From Owenia fusiformis (lineage: Eukaryota; Annelida; Polychaeta; Sabellida; Oweniidae), in contig CAIIXF020000702.1 in NCBI GenBank assembly GCA_903813345.2, positions 1-56,663 on the forward strand: a stretch of DNA of 56,663 nucleotides, given 5' to 3'. The position numbers and the translations under genes were made by a program. Under the pieces are notes generated by a model. It ran no database searches. It was not told the origin of the DNA and saw only the letters and a program-made list of their open reading frames with translations. Shown here piece after piece: positions 15,101-27,727 of the stretch (its first letter is position 1; each line of letters opens with the position of its first letter).

Positions 15101-18100
15101 ACGGCAACGGTGGCCCGTACGCGAACTTCAAACGCGTATATCTCGATAACTAATGGTCGGATTTCAATTTGGTTCACTGTTTTTTTAATGCTCGGAAAAC
15201 TGTCTTTCCGACCAGCTAGTTTTCCTCCGATTCTGACTTCTTAAGGAGGCTCGAGAGGCCGAAATAGCGGAAATGCAGATTTCGACCTAGATTCGACCTT
15301 TGACCCAGATAAGGATTTGACCCTAATTTCCGAGCAACTACGCCTAGCCCCCTAACAACGTGCATGAGTAGATTTATCCAAATATCTCTCGTTGATGAGA
15401 ACGTGTGGTTAGAAAGATTTTTGCTTTTGCACATACAAAAGCAAAATCATAATAGGATTTGGCCATACGCGTATAGAGGGAAATGGCTCTAGGGACGCTT
15501 TGAGGGCCTATAATGGTCGATTGAAGGACAGGGAATCTAGGAGGTAGTTGGGGAGAATGTCTGGCTCGTGCTTCGCGGATCCGTCGAGGTCAAAAAATAG
15601 TCCTTCAAAAATAGGCCTTCCAGACGTCTATATAGAGCTTTCGACGTAGATTCGAGCAGCGTACGCGTCGTTCTACATTCCGCAATCGTTAGTTTGAGGA
15701 AGGGAATCGTTGTTTACGAAATGCTCTAGTCATCGTTCGGGCCTATTTTCTTTCAAATGTCTGTTGTTCGCAGAGATACGTATACCAAGTGTATACCAGG
15801 TGTCGTCTAGATATACGGCAACGGTGGCCCGTACGCGAACTTCAAACGCGTATATCTCGATAACTAATGGTCGGATTTCAATTTGGTTCACTGTTTTTTT
15901 AATGCTCGGAAAACTGTCTTTCCGACCAGCTAGTTTCCCTCCGATTCTGACTTCTTAAGGAGGCTCGAGAGGCCGAAATAGCGGAAATGCAGATTTCGAC
16001 CTAGATTTCGACCTTTGACCCAGATAAGGATTTGACCTAATTTCCGAGCAACTACGCCTAGCCCCTAACAACGTGCATGAGTAGATTTATCCAAATATCT
16101 CTCGTTGATGAGAACGTGTGTTAGAAAGATTTTTGCTTTTGCACATACAAAAGCAAAATCATAATAGGATTTGGCATACGCGTATAGAGGGAAATGGCTC
16201 TAGGACGCTTTGAGGGCCTATAATGGTCGATTGAAGGACAGGGATCTAGGGAGGTAGTTGGGGAGAATGTCTGGCTCGTGCTTCGCGGATCCGTCGAGGT
16301 CAAAAATAGTCCTTCAAAAAATAGGCCTTCCAGACGTCTATATAGAGCTTTCGACGTAGATTCGAGCAGCGTACGCGTCGTTCTACATTCCGCAATCGTT
16401 AGTTTGAGGAAGGGAATCGTTGTTTACGAAATGCTCTAGTCATCGTTCGGGCCTATTTTCTTTCAAATGTCTGTTGTTCGCAGAGATACGTATACCAAGT
16501 GTATTCGTGCCGTCTAGATATACGGCAACGGTGGCCCGTACGCGAACTTCAAACGCGTATATCTCGATAACTAATGGTCGGATTTCAATTTGGTTCACTG
16601 TTTTTTAATGCTCGGAAAACTGTCTTTCCGACCAGCTAGTTTTCCTCCGATTCTGACTTCTTAAGGAGGCTCGAGAGGCCGAAATAGCGGAAATGCAGAT
16701 TTCGACCTAGATTTCGACCTTTGACCCAGATAAGGATTTGACCTAATTTCCGAGCAACTACGCCTAGCCCCCTAACAACGTGCATGAGTAGATTTATCCA
16801 AATATCTCTCGTTGATGAGAACGTGTGGTTAGAAGATTTTTGCTTTTGCACATACAAAAGCAAAAATCATAATAGGATTGGCCATACGCGTATAGAGGGA
16901 ATGGCTCTAGGGACGCTTTGAGGGCCTATAATGGTCGATTGAAGACAGGGAATCTAGGGAGGTAGTTGGGGAGAATGTCTGGCTCGTGCTTCGCGGATCC
17001 GTCGAGGTCAAAAAATAGTCCTTCAAAAATAGGCCTTCCAGACGTCTATATAGAGCTTTCGACGTAGATTCGAGCAGCGTACGCGTCGTTCTACATTCCG
17101 CAATCGTTAGTTTGAGGAAGGGAATCGTTGTTTACGAAATGCTCTAGTCATCGTTCGGGCCTATTTTCTTTCAAATGTCTGTTGTTCGCAGAGATACGTA
17201 TACCAAGTGTATTCGTGCCGTCTAGATATACGGCAACGGTGGCCCGTACGCGAACTTCAAACGCGTATATCTCGATAACTAATGGTCGGATTTCAATTTG
17301 GTTCACTGTTTTTTTAATGCTCGGAAAAACTGTCTTTCCGACCAGCTAGTTTTCCTCCGATTCTGACTTCTTAGGAGGCTCGAGAGGCCGAAATAGCGGA
17401 AATGCAGATTTCGACCTAGATTTCGACCTTTGACCCAGATAAGGATTTGACCTAATTTCCGAGCAACTACGCCTAGCCCCCTAACAACGTGCATGAGTAG
17501 ATTTATCCAAATATCTCTCGTTGATGAGAACGTGTGGTTAGAAAGATTTTTGCTTTTGCACATACAAAAGCAAAAATCATAATAGGATTTGGCCATACGC
17601 GTATAGAGGGAAATGGCTCTAGGACCTTTGAGGGCCTATAATGGTCGATTGAAGGACAGGGAATCTAGGGAGGTAGTTGGGGAGAATGTCTGGCTCGTGC
17701 TTCGCGGATCCGTCGAGGTCAAAAAATAGTCCTTCAAAAATAGGCCTTCCAGACGTCTATATAGAGCTTTCGACGTAGATTCGAGCAGCGTACGCGTCGT
17801 TCTACATTCCGCAATCGTTAGTTTGAGGAAGGGAATCGTTGTTTACGAATGCTCTAGTCATCGTTCGGGCCTATTTTCTTTCAAATGTCTGTTGTTCGCA
17901 GAGATACGTATACCAAGTGTATTCGTGCCGTCTAGATATACGGCAACGGTGGCCCGTACGCGAACTTCAAACGCGTATATCTCGATAACTAATGGTCGGA
18001 TTTCAATTTGGTTCACTGTTTTTTTAATGCTCGGAAACTGTCTTTCCGACCAGCTAGTTTCCTCCGATTCTGACTTCTTAAGGAGGCTCGAGAGGCCGAA

Positions 18101-21068
18101 ATAGCGGAAATGCAGATTTCGACCTAGATTTCGACCTTTGACCCAGATAAGGATTTGACCTAATTTCCGAGCAACTACGCCTAGCCCCCTAACAACGTGC
18201 ATGAGTAGATTTATCCAAATATCTCTCGTTGATGAGAACGTGTGGTTAGAAAGATTTTTGCTTTTGCACATACAAAGCAAAAATCATAATAGGATTTGGC
18301 CATACGCGTATAGAGGGAAATGGCTCTAGGGACGCTTTGAGGGCCTATAATGGTCGATTGAAGGACAGGGAATCTAGGGAGGTAGTTGGGGAGAATGTCT
18401 GGCTCGTGCTTCGCGGATCCGTCGAGGTCAAAAAATAGTCCTTCAAAAAATAGGCCTTCCAGACGTCTATATAGAGCTTTCGACGTAGATTCGAGCAGCG
18501 TACGCGTCGTTCTACATTCCGCAATCGTTAGTTTGAGGAAGGGAATCGTTGTTTACGAAATGCTCTAGTCATCGTTCGGGCCTATTTTCTTTCAAATGTC
18601 TGTTGTTCGCAGAGATACGTATACCAAGTGTATTCGTGCCGTCTAGATATACGGCAACGGTGGCCCGTACGCGAACTTCAAACGCGTATATCTCGATAAC
18701 TAATGGTCGGATTTCAATTTGGTTCACTGTTTTTTTTATGCTCGGAAAACTGTCTTTCCGACCAGCTAGTTTTCCTCCGATTCTGACTTCTTAAGGAGGC
18801 TCGAGAGGCCGAAATAGCGGAAATGCAGATTTCGACCTAGATTTCGACCTTTGACCCAGATAAGGATTTGACCTAATTTCCGAGCAACTACGCCTAGCCC
18901 CCTAACAACGTGCATGAGTAGATTTATCCAAATATCTCTCGTTGATGAGAACGTGTGGTTAGAAAGATTTTTGCTTTTGCACATACAAAAGCAAAAATCA
19001 TAATAGGATTTGGCCATACGCGTATAGAGGGAAATGGCTCTAGGGACGCTTTGAGGGCCTATAATGGTCGATTGAAGGACAGGGAATCTAGGGAGGTAGT
19101 TGGGGAGAATGTCTGGCTCGTGCTTCGCGGATCCGTCGAGGTCAAAAAATAGTCCTTCAAAAATAGGCCTTCCAGACGTCTATATAGAGCTTTCGACGTA
19201 GATTCGAGCAGCGTACGCGTCGTTCTACATTCCGCAATCGTTAGTTTGAGGAAGGGAATCGTTGTTTACGAAATGCTCTAGTCATCGTTCGGGCCTATTT
19301 TCTTTCAAATGTCTGTTGTTCGCAGAGATACGTATACCAAGTGTATTCGTGCCGTCTAGATATACGGCAACGGTGGCCCGTACGCGAACTTCAAACGCGT
19401 ATATCTCGATAACTAATGGTCGGATTTCAATTTGGTTCACTGTTTTTTTAATGCTCGGAAAACTGTCTTTCCGACCAGCTAGTTTTCCTCCGATTCTGAC
19501 TTCTTAAGGAGGCTCGAGAGGCCGAAATAGCGGAAATGCAGATTTCGACCTAGATTTCGACCTTTGACCCAGATAAGGATTTGACCTAATTTCCGAGCAA
19601 CTACGCCTAGCCCCCTAACAACGTGCATGAGTAGATTTATCCAAATATCTCTCGTTGATGAGAACGTGTGGTTAGAAAGATTTTTGCTTTTGCACATACA
19701 AAAGCAAAAATCATAATAGGATTTGGCCATACGCGTATAGAGGGAATGGCTCTAGGGACGCTTTGAGGGCCTATAATGGTCGATTGAAGGACAGGGATCT
19801 AGGGAGGTAGTTGGGGAGAATGTCTGGCTCGTGCTTCGCGGATCCGTCGAGGTCAAAAAATAGTCCTTCAAAAAATAGGCCTTCCAGACGTCTATATAGA
19901 GCTTTCGACGTAGATTCGAGCAGCGTACGCGTCGTTCTACATTCCGCAATCGTTAGTTTGAGGAAGGGAATCGTTGTTTACGAAATGCTCTAGTCATCGT
20001 TCGGGCCTATTTTCTTTCAAATGTCTGTTGTTCGCAGAGATACGTATACCAAGTGTATTCGTGCCGTCTAGATATACGGCAACGGTGGCCCGTACGCGAA
20101 CTTCAAACGCGTATATCTCGATAACTAATGGTCGGATTTCAATTTGGTTCACTGTTTTTTTAATGCTCGGAAAACTGTCTTTCCGACCAGCTAGTTTTCC
20201 TCCGATTCTGACTTCTTAAGGAGGCTCGAGAGGCCGAAATAGCGGAAATGCAGATTTCGACCTAGATTTCGACCTTTGACCCAGATAAGGATTTGACCTA
20301 ATTTCCGAGCAACTACGCCTAGCCCCCTAACAACGTGCATGAGTAGATTTATCCAAATATCTCTCGTTGATGAGAACGTGTGGTTAGAAAGATTTTTGCT
20401 TTTGCACATACAAAAGCAAAATCATAATAGGATTTGGCCATACGCGTATAGAGGGAAATGGCTCTAGGGACGCTTTGAGGGCCTATAATGGTCGATTGAA
20501 GGACAGGGAATCTAGGGAGGTAGTTGGGGAGAATGTCTGGCTCGTGCTTCGCGGATCCGTCGAGGTCAAAAAATAGTCCTTCAAAAAATAGGCCTTCCAG
20601 ACGTCTATATAGAGCTTTCGACGTAGATTCGAGCAGCGTACGCGTCGTTCTACATTCCGCAATCGTTAGTTTGAGGAAGGGAATCGTTGTTTACGAAATG
20701 CTCTAGTCATCGTTCGGGCCTATTTTCTTTCAAATGTCTGTTGTTCGCAGAGATACGTATACCAAGTGTATTCGTGCCGTCTAGATATACGGCAACGGTG
20801 GCCCGTACGCGAACTTCAAACGCGTATATCTCGATAACTAATGGTCGGATTTCAATTTGGTTCACTGTTTTTTTAATGCTCGGAAAACTGTCTTTCCGAC
20901 CAGCTAGTTTTCCTCCGATTCTGACTTCTTAAGGAGGCTCGAGAGGCCGAAATAGCGGAAATGCAGATTTCGACCTAGATTTCGACCTTTGACCCAGATA
21001 AGGATTTGACCTAATTTCCGAGCAACTACGCCTAGCCCCTAACACGTGCATGAGTAGATTTATCCAAT
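12136..21068 (+). repeat. Indel-rich sub-block of satellite array 1
   Basis: Units here carry many scattered single-base losses and a few gains, mostly in short homopolymers: GAGGAGGG for GAGGAAGGG, AACACGTG for AACAACGTG, AGCCCCTAA for AGCCCCCTAA, and one-A losses in A runs. Units on both sides are essentially perfect. The spectrum is that of uncorrected long-read consensus rather than of mutation, so unit differences here should not be taken as biology without read support. Confidence 0.8.
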
Positions 21069-24000
21069 ATCTCTCGTTGATGAGAACGTGTGGTTAGAAA
21101 GATTTTTGCTTTTGCACATACAAAAGCAAAAATCATAATAGGATTTGGCCATACGCGTATAGAGGGAAATGGCTCTAGGGACGCTTTGAGGGCCTATAAT
21201 GGTCGATTGAAGGACAGGGAATCTAGGGAGGTAGTTGGGGAGAATGTCTGGCTCGTGCTTCGCGGATCCGTCGAGGTCAAAAAATAGTCCTTCAAAAAAT
21301 AGGCCTTCCAGACGTCTATATAGAGCTTTCGACGTAGATTCGAGCAGCGTACGCGTCGTTCTACATTCCGCAATCGTTAGTTTGAGGAAGGGAATCGTTG
21401 TTTACGAAATGCTCTAGTCATCGTTCGGGCCTATTTTCTTTCAAATGTCTGTTGTTCGCAGAGATACGTATACCAAGTGTATTCGTGCCGTCTAGATATA
21501 CGGCAACGGTGGCCCGTACGCGAACTTCAAACGCGTATATCTCGATAACTAATGGTCGGATTTCAATTTGGTTCACTGTTTTTTTAATGCTCGGAAAACT
21601 GTCTTTCCGACCAGCTAGTTTTCCTCCGATTCTGACTTCTTAAGGAGGCTCGAGAGGCCGAAATAGCGGAAATGCAGATTTCGACCTAGATTTCGACCTT
21701 TGACCCAGATAAGGATTTGACCTAATTTCCGAGCAACTACGCCTAGCCCCCTAACAACGTGCATGAGTAGATTTATCCAAATATCTCTCGTTGATGAGAA
21801 CGTGTGGTTAGAAAGATTTTTGCTTTTGCACATACAAAAGCAAAAATCATAATAGGATTTGGCCATACGCGTATAGAGGGAAATGGCTCTAGGGACGCTT
21901 TGAGGGCCTATAATGGTCGATTGAAGGACAGGGAATCTAGGGAGGTAGTTGGGGAGAATGTCTGGCTCGTGCTTCGCGGATCCGTCGAGGTCAAAAAATA
22001 GTCCTTCAAAAAATAGGCCTTCCAGACGTCTATATAGAGCTTTCGACGTAGATTCGAGCAGCGTACGCGTCGTTCTACATTCCGCAATCGTTAGTTTGAG
22101 GAAGGGAATCGTTGTTTACGAAATGCTCTAGTCATCGTTCGGGCCTATTTTCTTTCAAATGTCTGTTGTTCGCAGAGATACGTATACCAAGTGTATTCGT
22201 GCCGTCTAGATATACGGCAACGGTGGCCCGTACGCGAACTTCAAACGCGTATATCTCGATAACTAATGGTCGGATTTCAATTTGGTTCACTGTTTTTTTA
22301 ATGCTCGGAAAACTGTCTTTCCGACCAGCTAGTTTTCCTCCGATTCTGACTTCTTAAGGAGGCTCGAGAGGCCGAAATAGCGGAAATGCAGATTTCGACC
22401 TAGATTTCGACCTTTGACCCAGATAAGGATTTGACCTAATTTCCGAGCAACTACGCCTAGCCCCCTAACAACGTGCATGAGTAGATTTATCCAAATATCT
22501 CTCGTTGATGAGAACGTGTGGTTAGAAAGATTTTTGCTTTTGCACATACAAAAGCAAAAATCATAATAGGATTTGGCCATACGCGTATAGAGGGAAATGG
22601 CTCTAGGGACGCTTTGAGGGCCTATAATGGTCGATTGAAGGACAGGGAATCTAGGGAGGTAGTTGGGGAGAATGTCTGGCTCGTGCTTCGCGGATCCGTC
22701 GAGGTCAAAAAATAGTCCTTCAAAAAATAGGCCTTCCAGACGTCTATATAGAGCTTTCGACGTAGATTCGAGCAGCGTACGCGTCGTTCTACATTCCGCA
22801 ATCGTTAGTTTGAGGAAGGGAATCGTTGTTTACGAAATGCTCTAGTCATCGTTCGGGCCTATTTTCTTTCAAATGTCTGTTGTTCGCAGAGATACGTATA
22901 CCAAGTGTATTCGTGCCGTCTAGATATACGGCAACGGTGGCCCGTACGCGAACTTCAAACGCGTATATCTCGATAACTAATGGTCGGATTTCAATTTGGT
23001 TCACTGTTTTTTTAATGCTCGGAAAACTGTCTTTCCGACCAGCTAGTTTTCCTCCGATTCTGACTTCTTAAGGAGGCTCGAGAGGCCGAAATAGCGGAAA
23101 TGCAGATTTCGACCTAGATTTCGACCTTTGACCCAGATAAGGATTTGACCTAATTTCCGAGCAACTACGCCTAGCCCCCTAACAACGTGCATGAGTAGAT
23201 TTATCCAAATATCTCTCGTTGATGAGAACGTGTGGTTAGAAAGATTTTTGCTTTTGCACATACAAAAGCAAAAATCATAATAGGATTTGGCCATACGCGT
23301 ATAGAGGGAAATGGCTCTAGGGACGCTTTGAGGGCCTATAATGGTCGATTGAAGGACAGGGAATCTAGGGAGGTAGTTGGGGAGAATGTCTGGCTCGTGC
23401 TTCGCGGATCCGTCGAGGTCAAAAAATAGTCCTTCAAAAAATAGGCCTTCCAGACGTCTATATAGAGCTTTCGACGTAGATTCGAGCAGCGTACGCGTCG
23501 TTCTACATTCCGCAATCGTTAGTTTGAGGAAGGGAATCGTTGTTTACGAAATGCTCTAGTCATCGTTCGGGCCTATTTTCTTTCAAATGTCTGTTGTTCG
23601 CAGAGATACGTATACCAAGTGTATTCGTGCCGTCTAGATATACGGCAACGGTGGCCCGTACGCGAACTTCAAACGCGTATATCTCGATAACTAATGGTCG
23701 GATTTCAATTTGGTTCACTGTTTTTTTAATGCTCGGAAAACTGTCTTTCCGACCAGCTAGTTTTCCTCCGATTCTGACTTCTTAAGGAGGCTCGAGAGGC
23801 CGAAATAGCGGAAATGCAGATTTCGACCTAGATTTCGACCTTTGACCCAGATAAGGATTTGACCTAATTTCCGAGCAACTACGCCTAGCCCCCTAACAAC
23901 GTGCATGAGTAGATTTATCCAAATATCTCTCGTTGATGAGAACGTGTGGTTAGAAAGATTTTTGCTTTTGCACATACAAAAGCAAAAATCATAATAGGAT

Positions 24001-26098
24001 TTGGCCATACGCGTATAGAGGGAAATGGCTCTAGGGACGCTTTGAGGGCCTATAATGGTCGATTGAAGGACAGGGAATCTAGGGAGGTAGTTGGGGAGAA
24101 TGTCTGGCTCGTGCTTCGCGGATCCGTCGAGGTCAAAAAATAGTCCTTCAAAAAATAGGCCTTCCAGACGTCTATATAGAGCTTTCGACGTAGATTCGAG
24201 CAGCGTACGCGTCGTTCTACATTCCGCAATCGTTAGTTTGAGGAAGGGAATCGTTGTTTACGAAATGCTCTAGTCATCGTTCGGGCCTATTTTCTTTCAA
24301 ATGTCTGTTGTTCGCAGAGATACGTATACCAAGTGTATTCGTGCCGTCTAGATATACGGCAACGGTGGCCCGTACGCGAACTTCAAACGCGTATATCTCG
24401 ATAACTAATGGTCGGATTTCAATTTGGTTCACTGTTTTTTTAATGCTCGGAAAACTGTCTTTCCGACCAGCTAGTTTTCCTCCGATTCTGACTTCTTAAG
24501 GAGGCTCGAGAGGCCGAAATAGCGGAAATGCAGATTTCGACCTAGATTTCGACCTTTGACCCAGATAAGGATTTGACCTAATTTCCGAGCAACTACGCCT
24601 AGCCCCCTAACAACGTGCATGAGTAGATTTATCCAAATATCTCTCGTTGATGAGAACGTGTGGTTAGAAAGATTTTTGCTTTTGCACATACAAAAGCAAA
24701 AATCATAATAGGATTTGGCCATACGCGTATAGAGGGAAATGGCTCTAGGGACGCTTTGAGGGCCTATAATGGTCGATTGAAGGACAGGGAATCTAGGGAG
24801 GTAGTTGGGGAGAATGTCTGGCTCGTGCTTCGCGGATCCGTCGAGGTCAAAAAATAGTCCTTCAAAAAATAGGCCTTCCAGACGTCTATATAGAGCTTTC
24901 GACGTAGATTCGAGCAGCGTACGCGTCGTTCTACATTCCGCAATCGTTAGTTTGAGGAAGGGAATCGTTGTTTACGAAATGCTCTAGTCATCGTTCGGGC
25001 CTATTTTCTTTCAAATGTCTGTTGTTCGCAGAGATACGTATACCAAGTGTATTCGTGCCGTCTAGATATACGGCAACGGTGGCCCGTACGCGAACTTCAA
25101 ACGCGTATATCTCGATAACTAATGGTCGGATTTCAATTTGGTTCACTGTTTTTTTAATGCTCGGAAAACTGTCTTTCCGACCAGCTAGTTTTCCTCCGAT
25201 TCTGACTTCTTAAGGAGGCTCGAGAGGCCGAAATAGCGGAAATGCAGATTTCGACCTAGATTTCGACCTTTGACCCAGATAAGGATTTGACCTAATTTCC
25301 GAGCAACTACGCCTAGCCCCCTAACAACGTGCATGAGTAGATTTATCCAAATATCTCTCGTTGATGAGAACGTGTGGTTAGAAAGATTTTTGCTTTTGCA
25401 CATACAAAAGCAAAAATCATAATAGGATTTGGCCATACGCGTATAGAGGGAAATGGCTCTAGGGACGCTTTGAGGGCCTATAATGGTCGATTGAAGGACA
25501 GGGAATCTAGGGAGGTAGTTGGGGAGAATGTCTGGCTCGTGCTTCGCGGATCCGTCGAGGTCAAAAAATAGTCCTTCAAAAAATAGGCCTTCCAGACGTC
25601 TATATAGAGCTTTCGACGTAGATTCGAGCAGCGTACGCGTCGTTCTACATTCCGCAATCGTTAGTTTGAGGAAGGGAATCGTTGTTTACGAAATGCTCTA
25701 GTCATCGTTCGGGCCTATTTTCTTTCAAATGTCTGTTGTTCGCAGAGATACGTATACCAAGTGTATTCGTGCCGTCTAGATATACGGCAACGGTGGCCCG
25801 TACGCGAACTTCAAACGCGTATATCTCGATAACTAATGGTCGGATTTCAATTTGGTTCACTGTTTTTTTAATGCTCGGAAAACTGTCTTTCCGACCAGCT
25901 AGTTTTCCTCCGATTCTGACTTCTTAAGGAGGCTCGAGAGGCCGAAATAGCGGAAATGCAGATTTCGACCTAGATTTCGACCTTTGACCCAGATAAGGAT
26001 TTGACCTAATTTCCGAGCAACTACGCCTAGCCCCCTAACAACGTGCATGAGTAGATTTATCCAAATATCTCTCGTTGATGAGAACGTGTGGTTAGAAA

Positions 26099-26132
26099 GA
26101 TTTTTGCTTTTGCACATACAAAAGCAAAAATC
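26099..26132 (+). repeat. Terminal hairpin of the 714-bp unit (last copy of array 1)
   Basis: Perfect 14-bp stem GATTTTTGCTTTTG with 6-nt loop CACATA and its exact complement. It is present once per unit. Inside the arrays it is followed by ATAATAGG; at the end of both arrays (here and at 37170-37203) it is followed by ACTAG and a different module. It therefore marks the natural 3' boundary of the unit. Confidence 0.9.
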
Positions 26133-26183
26133 ACTAGACATGTAAATTGAACAGGTTCAATTTAAGACTCCAGATTTTAAAGC

Positions 26184-26234
26184 TGAGTCATCCAGAAAAC
26201 TTGTAAGCTGAGTCATCCAGAATAAGCTGAGTCA
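26184..26234 (+). promoter_or_regulatory. Triple TGAGTCA (AP-1/TRE-like) cluster in module head
   Basis: Perfect TGAGTCA at 26184-26190, 26209-26215 and 26228-26234, inside a 19-25-bp degenerate tandem repeat. The same cluster occurs in M6 (38853-38859, 38876-38882, 38895-38901) and M8 (44802-44808, 44825-44831, 44844-44850), with two perfect copies in M3 (29420-29426, 29445-29451). TGAGTCA is the known bZIP Jun/Fos binding word; actual binding is not shown. Confidence 0.4.
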
Positions 26235-27714
26235 GCTAGAATATAGACATTTAGACGACTCTTAAGAATGTTATCTTCGACTCCATTGGCTTAACATGGA
26301 GATATCATCAGATCGACTTTTCGAGACTTCAAACCGATATAACTATCTAACCAGAAGTTGGATTGAAATTTGGATTAAAGATTCGGATTCCTGAGGAAAT
26401 TCTACCCTTAATTCATTACTCATACTTTAAATTTTGAGAACTTTTTATTTTGACCTACTTTTCGGACACCATATCTCAAAAGTTGGTCAAAATACTTTCT
26501 GACGGCAAAAGGCTAACACTATTAACTCACTCTTTGCTACCTGTATACAAAATTTTGAAGCAAATAATTAGAGTGTAGCGTCAGAATCTAAAAAATAAGT
26601 TAAAACTATAAATTTTACCTAGATTTTGACCTAGGCATTTTGGTGTCCAAATTTTGAAGCTAGATAGCTTTTGAGGTCCGTTTCTTTTATAGGCTTTCAT
26701 TATTTGAAGCTGTACTTAGTCTATATCTCGTAATTTACACTTCAAAAAAAATCTTTTTTCCCATTGCCATAACGTGGGGCACCAATTTTAGCGATTTTTG
26801 AGCTTTCAAAATGCCATAACTTTCGAACCGGAAGTCGGATCGAAATTTAGTTTGCAGATTCGGATTCCTGAAAAAATTCTACCCCTAATTCATAACTCAT
26901 ACGTTAAATTTGGATTTTTTTTATTTTGACCTACTTTTTGGACACGCCATAACTTCCGAACCAATAGTCAGATCAAAATTTGGTTTGCAGATTCGGATTC
27001 CTGAGAAAATTCTACCCTTAATTCCTAACTCATAAGTTAATTTATGAGAAATTTTTATTTTGACCTACTTTACGGACACCATATCTCAAAAGTGGGTAAA
27101 AATACTTTCTGACGGCAAAAGGCTAACACTATGAGCACACTCTTTGCTACCTGTATACAAAATTTTGAAGCAAATTATTAAAGTGTAGTGTCAGAATCGT
27201 AAAAATAAGGAAAAACTATGAATTTGACCTAGATTTTGACCTAGGCATTTTGGTGTCCAAATTTTGAAGCTATGTAGCTTTTGAGGTCCCCTTGTTTTAT
27301 AAGCATTCATTATGTTAAGCTGTTCTCAGTCTACATCTTGTATTTTACACTTCGAAAAAGTCTTTTTTCCCATTGACTTAACATAGGCACCAAATTTAGC
27401 GATTTTTGAGATTTCAAAACGCAATAACTTCCGAACCGGAAGTCGGATCGAAATTTTGTTTGCAGATTCGGATTCCTGAGATGATTTTACACTTATTTGA
27501 CAACTCACACGTTGACTTTGGAGAACTTTTTATGTTCTGACCTACTTTTTGGACGCCATATCTCAAAATCGGTAAGAGTAATCAAAAAACGATTTGCCTT
27601 ACGGAATTAGCTTTTTTTCTAAGGAACATGATGAAAAAAACCCGGAGCAAAAATATCGAAGGACGACTGAGAAAACTTGTAAAATAGTGAAAACACACGA
27701 TTTGACCTAGTTCT

Positions 27715-27727
27715 TGACCTTTGACCT
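27715..27727 (-). promoter_or_regulatory. DR1-type nuclear receptor motif in module tail
   Basis: TGACCTTTGACCT is the reverse complement of AGGTCAAAGGTCA, the DR1 element bound by RXR, HNF4 and COUP-TF family receptors. Perfect copies sit at the same place in six other modules: 29149-29161, 31901-31913, 38659-38671, 40380-40392, 44603-44615 and 46327-46339. M4 has a one-mismatch copy at 33321-33333. Every 714-bp unit has a close form, CGACCTTTGACCC (for example 34193-34205). Function is untested. Confidence 0.4.

Larger units (their letters stand above)
1..26132 (+). repeat. 714-bp satellite array 1 (about 36.6 units)
   Basis: Head-to-tail tandem array; the window begins inside a unit. Landmarks recur every 714 bp (713 where a T run before AATGCTCGG has six rather than seven T). 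Units in 1-12135 and 21069-26132 look identical by eye apart from that run. Each unit has one BamHI (GGATCC) and one XhoI (CTCGAG) site, many CpGs, a 15-bp tandem duplication (AAAAAATAGTCCTTC / AAAAAATAGGCCTTC), and ends in a 34-bp perfect hairpin. Four 60-83-codon open frames recur per unit on both strands. They overlap each other, have no recognisable domain and are best read as by-products of repetition. The array ends exactly after a hairpin, at CTAG of the next module. Confidence 0.97.

Noticed and set aside
1-26132. Centromeric satellite assignment
   Set aside because: A 714-bp array is compatible with a centromere, but nothing in the window distinguishes it from any other tandem repeat.
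13-26141. Four recurring open frames of 60-83 codons per satellite unit on both strands
   Set aside because: They overlap one another on opposite strands, have no domain or codon signal, and shift or break freely in the indel-rich block. They are consequences of the repeat.
26255-26340. Hammerhead ribozyme core on the minus strand (CTGATGA followed by a hairpin and a CGAA word)
   Set aside because: The GAAA core is imperfect, the stem is not kept in M3, M6 and M8, and CTGATGA itself becomes ATGATGA there.
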